From an uncultured bacterium (GTDB taxonomy: Bacteria > Verrucomicrobiota > Lentisphaeria > Victivallales > Victivallaceae): DNA of 27,947 nucleotides. Location of the stretch: the NCBI GenBank assembly GCA_900551245.1, contig URVC01000061.1, forward strand, positions 1-27,947, in the 5' to 3' direction. How positions within the stretch are numbered: position 1 is the first letter of the stretch; the number at the start of each line of letters is the position of its first letter. The notes below the pieces were generated by a model. It saw nothing but the letters and a program-made list of their open reading frames with translations. It searched no databases and had not been told where the DNA came from. Shown here piece after piece: positions 15,915 to 23,467 of the stretch. Both the position numbers and the translations under genes were made by a program.

Positions 15915-16535
15915 TCAGAGGGTGCCGAAGATGCGGTCCCCGGCATCGCCGAGACCGGGCAGGATGTATTTGTGCTCGTTGAGGCCGGCATCGAGCGAGC
16001 CGGTATAGACCTTGACATCCGGATGCAGCTGCTTCATCCGGTCGCGCCCCTCGGGAGCGGCGAGGATGGTGATCACCACGATGCGCGAGAATCCGTTCCG
16101 CTTGAGCACGTCGACGGTCGCGGCAAGCGAACCGCCGGTGGCCAGCATCGGGTCGACCACCACTGCCAGCGAATCCGGCCCCGCGGCGGGCAGTTTGCAG
16201 TAGTACTCCTTCGGCTCGGCGGTGACGTGGTCGCGCTCCAGCCCGACGAATCCGACCGTCGCGGCGGGAACCAGTTTGAGAATGCCGTCGAGCATGCCGA
16301 TGCCCGCCCGGAGAATCGGCACGATCGCCACATCGTTCCGGATACGGCAGCCGGTGGTTTCACACAGCGGCGTCTTCACCGGAATCTCCTCCGTCTCCAG
16401 ATTCTTCAGCGCCTCGTAGGCGATGAAGCAGGTGATCTCCCCGACATATTCGCGAAAATGTTTCGAATCGGTTGCTTCATCCCGCAACAGGGAGAGTTTC
16501 GCCCTGACGCAGGGATGGTCCACTACAAAAAACAT
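15915..16535 (-). CDS. upp: Uracil phosphoribosyltransferase
   Basis: This enzyme salvages uracil to UMP with PRPP. At 206 residues it has the normal bacterial length. Recognisable parts are PILRAG (74-79), VGLERDH (98-104), the PRPP loop VVDPMLATGGSL (126-137) and the uracil-binding C-terminus GDAGDRIFGTL (196-206), which is near invariant in the family. GGGAGGAAG lies about 7 bases before the ATG at 16535; the in-frame extension to 16619 would cross the promoter and is rejected. It is divergent from the AraC gene at 16740. Together with hpt and pyrH it gives this window three pyrimidine or purine nucleotide genes. Confidence 0.95.
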   Translation of the reverse strand: MFFVVDHPCVRAKLSLLRDEATDSKHFREYVGEITCFIAYEALKNLETEEIPVKTPLCETTGCRIRNDVAIVPILRAGIGMLDGILKLVPAATVGFVGLERDHVTAEPKEYYCKLPAAGPDSLAVVVDPMLATGGSLAATVDVLKRNGFSRIVVITILAAPEGRDRMKQLHPDVKVYTGSLDAGLNEHKYILPGLGDAGDRIFGTL

Positions 16536-16604
16536 CGTATCTTCCTCCCTTCCGGGTCGGTCGCACCGCGTTTTCCGGATTGCGGATGCGCCGCCGGGCA
16601 GGCT

Positions 16605-16633
16605 AATGTACCACCGCATCGCACGTTTTTCAA
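16605..16633 (-). promoter_or_regulatory. upp promoter, sigma-70 type
   Basis: On the minus strand TTGAAA (16633-16628) and TACATT (16610-16605) are exactly 17 bases apart. The leader is about 63 bases long, with no clear attenuator. Confidence 0.65.
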
Positions 16634-16684
16634 TCCGCTCCGGCGGAAGGGAGGAAAAAGGAGCGGGATTTTCCTCGCCCCCGG

Positions 16685-16713
16685 TTGCTTTTCCTCCCGC
16701 TTCGCGCTATACT
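16685..16713 (+). promoter_or_regulatory. Promoter of the second AraC gene
   Basis: TTGCTT (16685-16690) and TATACT (16708-16713) are exactly 17 bases apart. Transcription would start about 20 bases before the ATG at 16740. Confidence 0.65.
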
Positions 16714-16739
16714 ATATCCGGCGAAAAGGCGGAGAGGCC

Positions 16740-17615
16740 ATGAAAACATTTCACCTGAAAGATTTCAAATCCGGCAAACTGCCGATCGCGCTCAACATTC
16801 AGCGCTGGAAAAAGGACAACGTTTCCAACGAGCATCTCCACGACTGCGTCGAGGTGGTCTACGTGCTCTCCGGCAACGGCGTCAACTTCATCAACAACAT
16901 GACCTACCCGACCATCGCCGGGGATCTCTATGTGATTGCGCGCGGGGCGACGCACACCTTCTACTCGAATACGGAGCTGGTCTTTTACAACCTGATGTTT
17001 CACCTCGCGCTGTTCAGCGCGAAAGAGCAGGAGTATTTCCGGGAACACCCCGGGTTTCAGGAGCTTTTCGAATCCCGGGAGCGCAATGTGCGGTGCAAAC
17101 TCTCCCTTCCCCCGCCCGCGGCGGAGCGGCTCCGCACTCTCTTCGACCGCCTCCGGGAGGAGCTCACCGGAACCGCCCCCGGCGCACAGCTGGGGGCAAA
17201 AGCATACCTGACACTGCTCATCAATGAGATCTGCCGCTGCCGGGAAGCGCTCCGCAAAGCGCCGTCCAGCCTCACCTGCGGCGACAATCCGTTCAACTCC
17301 CTGAGCCGCATCATCGAATACATCAACAGCAGTTACCTCCGGCCGTTCGATCTGGAGCAGGCGGCAGCCGCCGCCGGGCTCAGCCCCTCCTACGTCGGGG
17401 AGTTCTTCCGGGCGCGGACCGGGGTGCCGCTGGTGCGCTACCTCAGCGTCCTGCGGGTGGAGAAGGCTCAGCAGCTGCTCCGGGAGCGGCCGGAGTGGAG
17501 CATCACGGAAATCGCCTCCCGCTGCGGGTTCGAAGACTCCAGTTACTTCACCCGGGTCTTCCGGAAAATCACCGGCAGAACACCCCGCGATTATCGGAAA
17601 TTTATCGGAAAATAA
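16740..17615 (+). CDS. AraC-family transcription regulator of the ARH-GH127 locus
   Basis: This is a 291-residue regulator with an N-terminal cupin domain (about 15-110; HLHDCVEVVYVLSGNGVNF and GDLYVIARGATHTF) and a C-terminal double helix-turn-helix (about 190-288; FDLEQAAAAAGLSPSYVGEFF, then ITEIASRCGFEDSSYFTRVFRKITGRTPRDYR, a very typical ending). GGAGAGG lies just before the ATG, and the promoter at 16685-16713 excludes the much longer in-frame extension upstream. The next two genes on the same strand encode an ARH-fold protein and a GH127 enzyme, and the promoter before them has no good -35 box. The likely role is therefore activation of those genes in response to a sugar. That role is inferred from context only. 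Confidence 0.9.
   Translation: MKTFHLKDFKSGKLPIALNIQRWKKDNVSNEHLHDCVEVVYVLSGNGVNFINNMTYPTIAGDLYVIARGATHTFYSNTELVFYNLMFHLALFSAKEQEYFREHPGFQELFESRERNVRCKLSLPPPAAERLRTLFDRLREELTGTAPGAQLGAKAYLTLLINEICRCREALRKAPSSLTCGDNPFNSLSRIIEYINSSYLRPFDLEQAAAAAGLSPSYVGEFFRARTGVPLVRYLSVLRVEKAQQLLRERPEWSITEIASRCGFEDSSYFTRVFRKITGRTPRDYRKFIGK
17591..17611 (+). repeat. Direct repeat, one helical turn apart
   Basis: TTATCGGAAA occurs at 17591-17600 and again at 17602-17611, an 11-base period, at the very end of the AraC gene (coding YRKFIGK). It lies about 70 bases before the candidate -10 box of the next operon. It could be an activator site or just a coding coincidence. Confidence 0.35.
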
Positions 17616-17670
17616 ACCGGTCGTCACCGAAGAATTTTCCACGAAAAATCCTGTTTTTTCCCTTTTCGGT

Positions 17671-17676
17671 TATAGT
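17671..17676 (+). promoter_or_regulatory. Candidate -10 box for the ARH-GH127 genes
   Basis: TATAGT lies 85 bases before the ATG at 17762. No acceptable -35 hexamer is found 16-18 bases upstream, only a T-rich run. This is what an activator-dependent promoter would look like. A second TATATT at 17696-17701 is an alternative. Confidence 0.4.
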
Positions 17677-17710
17677 TTGCCGCCGGAAAGCAATGTATAT
17701 TCCTCATCAG

Positions 17711-17740
17711 ACCGCCGGAACAGGCGGTTTCAGAACCGGC
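17711..17740 (+). other. Leader with two mutually exclusive stems
   Basis: ACCGCC (17711-17716) pairs with GGCGGT (17723-17728). GCCGG (17714-17718) could instead pair with CCGGC (17736-17740), just before the AGGAGGG ribosome-binding site at 17748-17754. No known riboswitch is recognised. Confidence 0.3.
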
Positions 17741-17761
17741 AAACAACAGGAGGGAGATCAG

Positions 17762-19300
17762 ATGTTCGGCGAAAAGGTTCCATCGAGTGAATTCATCAAC
17801 CGCGGCGAATACCGGGACAAGGTGCTCGGCTGCTGGACCGGCAAAAACATCGGCGGCACGCTCGGCGCCCCCATGGAGGGACGCCGCGAAATCTTCGACG
17901 TCAATTTCTACGTTCAGGATCTCAAAGGCAAGCCCGCCCCCAACGACGACCTCGACCTTCAGCTCATCTGGCTGCTCGCGGTCGAAGAGAACGGCATCTA
18001 TCAGGTCAACGAACGGGTCCTCGGCGAATACTGGCTCAACCACATCACCGGCCCCTGGAATGAATACGGCATCGGCAAGGTGAACATGGCCAACGGGCTC
18101 GTTCCCCCGCTTTCGGGCGCCTGCAACAACGACCAGTGGAAGAACAGCAACGGCGCCTGGATCCGCTCCGAAATCTGGGCCTGCCTCTTCCCCGGCGCCC
18201 CCGACGACGCGCTGGAGTTCGCCTGGTGCGACGCCTGCGTCGACCATGCCGGTGACGGCATCTATGCGGAACTCTTCACCACCGCGATGGAATCCGCCGC
18301 CTTCGTCGAAAGCGACATCCGCAAACTGATCGACATCGCCCTGGCGAAGATTCCCGCCGACTGCCGCGTCGCCCGCAGCGTCGGCATCGCCATCCGGGAG
18401 TATGAAGCCGGGCACGACTTCAAAACCGCCCGCAACGCGGTCGTCGAAGACAGCGCCGATCTCGGCTGGTTCCAGGCGCCCGCCAACGTCGCCTTCGCGG
18501 TCATCGGGCTGCTCTACGGCGAAGGGGATTTCGGGCGCAGTCTCTGCTATGCGGTCAACTGCGGCGACGACACCGACTGCACCGGAGCGACGGTCGGGGC
18601 CGTCCTCGGCATCGTCAAGGGCCGTTCCGGCATCCCGGCCGAATGGATCGAGCCGATCGGCGAAACCATCCGCACGGTGGCGATCGATCCCTTCCACGCG
18701 GAAGCTCCGACCGACCTCGACGAGCTGACCGAACGGGTGCTCCGCTGTACCGAGGAGACCCAGATGGCCAATCCCACTCTGCCGCGCCTGACCGACGGGC
18801 CGACTGCGATTTCGGAAAAACTCCGCGCCTCTTTGCTCTCGGGCGAACAGGTCGAACGGCGGCTCTGGAAAAAGTCCTCCTTCGCCTTCCGCACCGATTG
18901 CCCGTTCGGCAAGGTCGAAGTGGAATACCTCGACGGCGTGGAGGCAACTCCCGGCGAAACGAAACGGCTCCGTCTCGCGCTCCGCAATCCGCACCTGGAA
19001 AACAAAATCTGCTACTTCGACTGGAACCTTCCCGAAGGGTGGAGCGTCAAGCAGGGCGAACAGCAGGTTCTCGGAATCCGTTACGGGGCCGTTTCGAGCA
19101 TCGAAGTGGAACTGACGGTCGGGGAATTCGACAGCGCCTACGTCTATCTGCCGCTGGCGGTCCGGATTTCCGGCCGGAACTATCCGACGTTCATCACCGT
19201 ACCGTTCCAGTACCGCGACAGCGTCAGGGCCACGCTGGAAAAACCGGACTCCCTCTACTGGGACAACCATGACCGGATGCTCGCCCGTCGCGCCCGGTAA
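17762..19300 (+). CDS. ADP-ribosylglycohydrolase-fold protein with C-terminal beta-sandwich
   Basis: This 512-residue protein has no signal peptide and is presumably cytosolic. The N-terminal part (about 15-350) is the ARH/DraG fold: GCWTGKNIGGTLGAPMEG replaces the usual GDALGAP start, NDDLDLQ (61-67) carries the first pair of metal-binding Asp, and CGDDTDCTGATVGAVLG (from 267) carries the second Asp pair. The family usually cleaves N- or O-glycosidic bonds to ADP-ribose with two Mg ions. The C-terminal 120 residues (VEVEYLDGVEATPGETKRL... to the end) look like the NEW3-type beta-sandwich of glycosidases. AGGAGGG 7 bases upstream sets the start. With GH127 downstream and AraC upstream, a sugar-related substrate is more likely than ADP-ribosylated protein, but this is inference. 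Confidence 0.8.
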   Translation: MFGEKVPSSEFINRGEYRDKVLGCWTGKNIGGTLGAPMEGRREIFDVNFYVQDLKGKPAPNDDLDLQLIWLLAVEENGIYQVNERVLGEYWLNHITGPWNEYGIGKVNMANGLVPPLSGACNNDQWKNSNGAWIRSEIWACLFPGAPDDALEFAWCDACVDHAGDGIYAELFTTAMESAAFVESDIRKLIDIALAKIPADCRVARSVGIAIREYEAGHDFKTARNAVVEDSADLGWFQAPANVAFAVIGLLYGEGDFGRSLCYAVNCGDDTDCTGATVGAVLGIVKGRSGIPAEWIEPIGETIRTVAIDPFHAEAPTDLDELTERVLRCTEETQMANPTLPRLTDGPTAISEKLRASLLSGEQVERRLWKKSSFAFRTDCPFGKVEVEYLDGVEATPGETKRLRLALRNPHLENKICYFDWNLPEGWSVKQGEQQVLGIRYGAVSSIEVELTVGEFDSAYVYLPLAVRISGRNYPTFITVPFQYRDSVRATLEKPDSLYWDNHDRMLARRAR

Positions 19301-19321
19301 TTTCCAACTCGCCTTTTTTAT

Positions 19322-19364
19322 CCGCCGACTCCGCAAATACGGAGCCGGCGGAGAAGTTTTTTTT
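19322..19364 (+). terminator. Hairpin and T-tract between the ARH and GH127 genes
   Basis: CCGCCGACTCCG (19322-19333) pairs with CGGAGCCGGCGG (19340-19351), 12 bases with one mismatch. AGAAG and then T8 (19357-19364) follow. The T-tract is set back by five bases, so termination may be partial. It acts on the plus strand only. Confidence 0.65.
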
Positions 19365-19394
19365 ACGACAGCTTAATTTTGAGGAAAATACCCG

Positions 19395-21128
19395 ATGTCT
19401 CCCGTCAAGGATCAGCTCCACATTCTTCCGCCCGGCGGCGTTTCGCTCCGCGGGCGCCTCGGCAAAGCTCTGGAAAAGAGCGTCAACCACCGTTTGAAAA
19501 AGGTGAATTACGATCACCTCGTCGCGCCGTTCCGCGACAGGAATGAACGGGACGGCCGCTGGAGATGCGAATTCTGGGGGAAAATCGTCCGCTCGGCAAT
19601 CCGCTCCTGGCACGCCGTGCCGGACCCCGGACTGGAGCAGTTGATCCGCAAGACGGTTCACGACCTCTGCGCCACGCAGACGCCCGACGGCTGCATCAGC
19701 TCCTACCCAGCCGAACTCCAGACGAAGGACTGGGACATCTGGGGCAGAAAATACGCTCTGCTCGGCCTCTGCCGCTACTACCGGGAGATCGAACGCTCCG
19801 AAGAGATCCGCCACGCCGTCGCCCGCTGTCTTGACCACCTGATGACCCAGGTCGGTCCGGAGGCGCAGCGCATCGTCGATTGCGGCCACCACACCGGACT
19901 GGCCGCCTCCTCGCTCCTCGGCGCGGTGGCTGCCGCCGCCCGGGTCACCGGCGAAAAACGGTTTCTCGACTACGCCAAATGGATCGCTGCCCAGGGCGGC
20001 TCCACCGAAGGAGACATCTTTGCGCTCGCCCGGCGCGGCACAGCGCCCGCCGAACTCGGCAACGGCAAGGCGTATGAGATGACCTCCTGCTTCGAAGGGC
20101 TGCTCGAACTCTACCGCGAAACCGGCGATCCGGAACAGCTCGACGCGGTGATGAAATACTTCCGTGCCGTGCGCGATCGGGAGCTCTTCATCACCGGCGC
20201 CGGCGGCCTCAAGGACATGTGGGGCGAATTCTGGTACGAAGGGCGCCGCAACCAGACCCGGAGCGACGCAGGTTCCCTCGGGGAGACCTGCGTCACCACC
20301 ACCTGCATCCGCTTCTTCGGGCAGATTCTCCGCCTGACCGGCGAGCTCAGCGCCGCCGATGAAATGGAACGCGCTCTCTACAACGGCATCCTCGGCGCGA
20401 TGGTGCCGGACGGCAGCTGGTGGCTCCACGCCAATCCCACCCCGCTGGCCGGAAGCAGTTTCAAGAAGCGGGCCGGCGATCAGATTCCGGGCTACGGCGA
20501 GGACTGCTGTGTCGCGCAGGGGCCGGAGGCATTGGCGACCGCGGCCTGCTACGCGGTCATGCGTACCGAAGAGGGGCCGGCGGTGCTCTTCTACGAAGCG
20601 TGCGAAGCAAAAATTCCGCTCGCGGACGGCAGTGAAGCGGCTCTTTCGATCACGGGGAACTATCCGGACGGCGCCACTGCGGCGATCACGGTTTCACTCT
20701 CGGCGCCCAGGCGGTTCCGTCTGAAACTGCGCGTGCCCGCCTGGAGCACCCGCACCCGGATCCGCGTTGCCGGAGAAGAGATTCCCGCCCGCCCAGGCAC
20801 CTTCGCCGAAATCGACCGTCTCTGGACGACAGGAGACCGGGTGGAGCTGGAGTTCGACCTCCGGTTCCGCGCCGTTCCGGCCCCGGATGGCGGAGCGCTT
20901 CTCGCGGCGATGCGCGGCCCGGTTCTCTTTGCCCGGGATTCCCGTCTCGGCGAGCTGGACACCCCGGTTTCTCCGGAAGAGATTGAAAACGCGCAGGAAA
21001 TTCCGGCCGAACCGGAGTTCGCCCGGCTCTGCCGCCTCCCCGACGGCAGCAAACTGTGCGATTACGCCTCCGCCGGCAACCGGTTCACGCCGGAGAACAC
21101 CCTGCGTGTCTGGTTGCCGAAGCGTTGA
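19395..21128 (+). CDS. GH127-family glycoside hydrolase (DUF1680, beta-L-arabinofuranosidase-like)
   Basis: This 577-residue enzyme has no signal peptide and likely acts on imported oligosaccharides. The family's zinc site is intact: Glu297 and Cys299 in GETC, and Cys371-Cys372 in EDCC, matching Glu338, Cys340, Cys417 and Cys418 of Bifidobacterium HypBA1, in which Cys417 is the nucleophile. Glu282 is a candidate acid/base. An alpha/alpha barrel (about 60-390) is followed by two beta-domains, with ERALYNGILGAMVPDG between. GAGGAAAA 8 bases before the ATG supports the start. A hairpin separates it from the ARH gene, so it may be expressed at a lower level. It ends 15 bases from the convergent oxidoreductase gene. 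Related family GH146 is possible; beta-L-arabinofuranose is the expected but unproven substrate. Confidence 0.88.
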   Translation: MSPVKDQLHILPPGGVSLRGRLGKALEKSVNHRLKKVNYDHLVAPFRDRNERDGRWRCEFWGKIVRSAIRSWHAVPDPGLEQLIRKTVHDLCATQTPDGCISSYPAELQTKDWDIWGRKYALLGLCRYYREIERSEEIRHAVARCLDHLMTQVGPEAQRIVDCGHHTGLAASSLLGAVAAAARVTGEKRFLDYAKWIAAQGGSTEGDIFALARRGTAPAELGNGKAYEMTSCFEGLLELYRETGDPEQLDAVMKYFRAVRDRELFITGAGGLKDMWGEFWYEGRRNQTRSDAGSLGETCVTTTCIRFFGQILRLTGELSAADEMERALYNGILGAMVPDGSWWLHANPTPLAGSSFKKRAGDQIPGYGEDCCVAQGPEALATAACYAVMRTEEGPAVLFYEACEAKIPLADGSEAALSITGNYPDGATAAITVSLSAPRRFRLKLRVPAWSTRTRIRVAGEEIPARPGTFAEIDRLWTTGDRVELEFDLRFRAVPAPDGGALLAAMRGPVLFARDSRLGELDTPVSPEEIENAQEIPAEPEFARLCRLPDGSKLCDYASAGNRFTPENTLRVWLPKR

Positions 21129-21143
21129 AGCGCAAGGAGAATT

Positions 21144-22133
21144 TCACTTTCCGAAGTGATAGAGGTCACCGGTATCGGCCGACTCGCGCGCCGCAAGGCA
21201 GGCGCGGGTGAGCAGAAAGGTCTGCGGAGCATCCACCAGGGCCGGACGCTCGCCCGCGACATCGAGCACAAAGTCGGAAAACAGACTGCGCTTCGGCGGG
21301 GGGACCGGGATCTCCCGCTCTCCCTGCGCATCGATCAGCATGATCCTGCCGCCGGCGACTTCGAGCACGCCGTCGGTCCCGGCAATCCGCACCCGGTCGT
21401 CTCCATGCGTCGGAGCCGCCGCCGGGCGGAGATAATCGATGCTCGCCTGTGCGATAATGCCGTTGCTCATGCGGAAGAGGCACTGCGCGGCAACCTCGAG
21501 ATCTCCATATCCGAAGTTGTCGCTGCGCTCTTCGCAGGCCCAGACGGTGTCAAATCCGCTTTTGCCGTAATAGATCATCCAGTCCATCGCGTGGCTGCCC
21601 ACCCAGGGAATGGTTCCGCCGTATGTGGCGCGATTCCGGTAGAAATCGGGACGGACCCCGAACCGGTAGGATTTGCGCGTGCCGATGAGTTTGACCTTGC
21701 CCACCGCCCCGGCCTCCACCAGTTCATGCGCATGCTGAAAGGCCGGTTCGTAGCGGAGCCCGACCATCGAAACGATTTTCGCCGATGCCGCCGCGTGCGC
21801 CTTTTCTATTTCATCGAGCGAAGCGAAGTCCAGCGCAATCGGCTTCTCGCAGAAGACGTTGATGTTGCGCCGGAGCGCTTCAATGCACATCTCCGCGTGC
21901 CGGTCGAAAGGACCGTCAACCGAAACCAGGTCGGGCTTCTCCCGATCGAGCATCTCGCGGTAGTCGTCGTAAACCTTCGGAGAGAATCCACACCGGGCGG
22001 CCCCGTCCAGCAACCGCTGCGGCGAATCCTCGCACCCGGAACTGACGGCGGCAAGCTCCACAAAAGGAACCTCTTTCAACGATTCGAAGACGTAGTGGCA
22101 GTGGCCGCGCGAACCGATCATGCAGAGCTTCAT
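21144..22133 (-). CDS. Gfo/Idh/MocA family oxidoreductase
   Basis: This is a 329-residue NAD(P)-dependent oxidoreductase of sugars or sugar derivatives. The dinucleotide loop is GSRGHC (7-12) instead of the standard GxGxxG, a form seen in some subfamilies. The CEKP motif (95-98), with the lysine that contacts substrate, is present. GTIPWVGSHAMDW (about 182) and IDYLRP fit the C-terminal substrate domain. GGAGG lies 7 bases before the ATG at 22133; the in-frame extension to 22334 lies inside the esterase gene. It overlaps the esterase stop by 4 bases (ATGA), so the two are co-translated and probably act on the same sugar. No terminator was found in the 15 bases before the convergent GH127 gene. 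Confidence 0.87.
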   Translation of the reverse strand: MKLCMIGSRGHCHYVFESLKEVPFVELAAVSSGCEDSPQRLLDGAARCGFSPKVYDDYREMLDREKPDLVSVDGPFDRHAEMCIEALRRNINVFCEKPIALDFASLDEIEKAHAAASAKIVSMVGLRYEPAFQHAHELVEAGAVGKVKLIGTRKSYRFGVRPDFYRNRATYGGTIPWVGSHAMDWMIYYGKSGFDTVWACEERSDNFGYGDLEVAAQCLFRMSNGIIAQASIDYLRPAAAPTHGDDRVRIAGTDGVLEVAGGRIMLIDAQGEREIPVPPPKRSLFSDFVLDVAGERPALVDAPQTFLLTRACLAARESADTGDLYHFGK

Positions 22134-23431
22134 TTCGAGACCTCCGCATTGCGCATCTTCCGGATGTGTTCCGTCTCGAATTTGTTGCTCGCCTGATAGC
22201 AGGCGCGGGGAACCGTGTGATCGCTTGCAACGTTGTTGACAATCTGTTTCCGCGGCGACGGTATCGAATTGAACGCGGCGTAAACACTGCTCGGCGTGCA
22301 GGAGAGATCGACAAATCCGGTGCTGAGGAAACACTCCGCATTTTTAATCCGCTTTGCGAAGTTGACCGCATCGACATAGTCGGAGGCCGCAATCGCCTCC
22401 GGTGTACGCCCCTCTTTTCTCCAGTGGAAACGGGGCCAGCCGCTCTCGCGCCCGATGGTGATTCCGCCGTGGTCGCAGAGCGCGGGCACATGGGCGACGC
22501 AACAGGTCACATCAGGATCAAGTCCGGCGGCGACCAGCGCCTGCCCTCCCCCCTGACTGGTGCCGGTGGCGATCAGAATCCGGCCGTCCCACTCCGGGCG
22601 GCTCTTGAGAAACTGCAGCGCCCGGTAGAGCCGCCGGAACATGCCGCGGAAATAACTCTGCTCCCGGCTGGTGCAGCCGTCATAGCGGTAGTTGCGCAGC
22701 TCCCCTTTGAGCAGGTTCTGATAGAACTCCTTCGGCTGACCGTTTTCGATGCCGTGCGCATTGATGTCGACGGCAATCCGGCCGCTGAGCGCGGCTCCGA
22801 GCGGCATGTTCGAACCACCGACACCGGCGCCGTGAAAGAAGATCTGGCCGGGCAGAGATTTCGGTTTGGCGCCGACCGGGAGCGCAAGGTACCCCCGCAC
22901 CGGGCGGCCGCCGGGACAGGCGACCGAAAAGTCGTAGACCTTCACCCGGCCTTCCAGACCGGGGCGGTTCGGGGGAACTTCCCGGAGTTCCGCCTCGACC
23001 GGCAGTGCGTCCAGCTCCGCCTTCTGCTGATTCCAGAATGCATCGAAATCAGCGGGGGTCGGGCGGGCGGGAGTGATGTTCTGCGGCTCGACCCCGGCTC
23101 CGCCGGAACCGGAAATCTTTTTCCCGTCGATGACAGCCTCCGCCCGGCAGCGCATGAATCCGGGCCGGTCGAGCTTGCGGACCAGCACGGCCTTCCCGGC
23201 GGCATCGGTGACGAGCGTCCCCCTGCCCCGGACCGCGTCGTCGCCGAAGAACTCCCAATTCACTTTCTGCGAGGCGAGCGGTCTGCCTTCATCGGTCAGC
23301 GAGATCTGAAAGGATATCGGCTCCCCTTTGCGGTAGAGCGCGTCGGCCCGGTCGGCGGCGACGTGAAGAACCGGAGCCGCGTTCAACGACACGGCGGCGG
23401 CGGCACAGACGAGAAAAAGAGATTTCCACAT
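22130..23431 (-). CDS. Secreted CE7-type acetyl esterase with N-terminal Ig-like domain
   Basis: This is a 433-residue exported esterase that likely removes acetyl groups from xylan or other sugars. A signal peptide is clear (MWKSLFLVCAAAAVSLNA, cut near residue 18). Residues about 22-115 look like an immunoglobulin-like domain (KGEPISFQISLTDEGRPL). The alpha/beta-hydrolase domain follows, with nucleophile Ser292 (GTSQGG), Asp375 (GFVDLSCTPSS) and His405 (SDHTVP), in the CE7 arrangement. RGYLALP and FFHGAGVGGSN form the expected strand and oxyanion region. The ATG at 23431 was chosen because it starts the signal peptide and has GGGAG 10 bases upstream. It is preceded at 36 bases by the binding-protein gene and overlaps the oxidoreductase downstream. 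Confidence 0.87.
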   Translation of the reverse strand: MWKSLFLVCAAAAVSLNAAPVLHVAADRADALYRKGEPISFQISLTDEGRPLASQKVNWEFFGDDAVRGRGTLVTDAAGKAVLVRKLDRPGFMRCRAEAVIDGKKISGSGGAGVEPQNITPARPTPADFDAFWNQQKAELDALPVEAELREVPPNRPGLEGRVKVYDFSVACPGGRPVRGYLALPVGAKPKSLPGQIFFHGAGVGGSNMPLGAALSGRIAVDINAHGIENGQPKEFYQNLLKGELRNYRYDGCTSREQSYFRGMFRRLYRALQFLKSRPEWDGRILIATGTSQGGGQALVAAGLDPDVTCCVAHVPALCDHGGITIGRESGWPRFHWRKEGRTPEAIAASDYVDAVNFAKRIKNAECFLSTGFVDLSCTPSSVYAAFNSIPSPRKQIVNNVASDHTVPRACYQASNKFETEHIRKMRNAEVSK

Positions 23432-23467
23432 GTTGAGAATACTCCCTGTTTTTGGTGACACACCGGT

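Noticed and set aside
16536..16604. A PyrR-type attenuator in the upp leader
   Set aside because: The leader is about 63 bases, with no terminator hairpin or T-tract.
22166..23458. A 430-codon plus-strand frame opposite the esterase
   Set aside because: The minus strand has a signal peptide and full catalytic triad. The antisense product has no motif and no ribosome-binding site.
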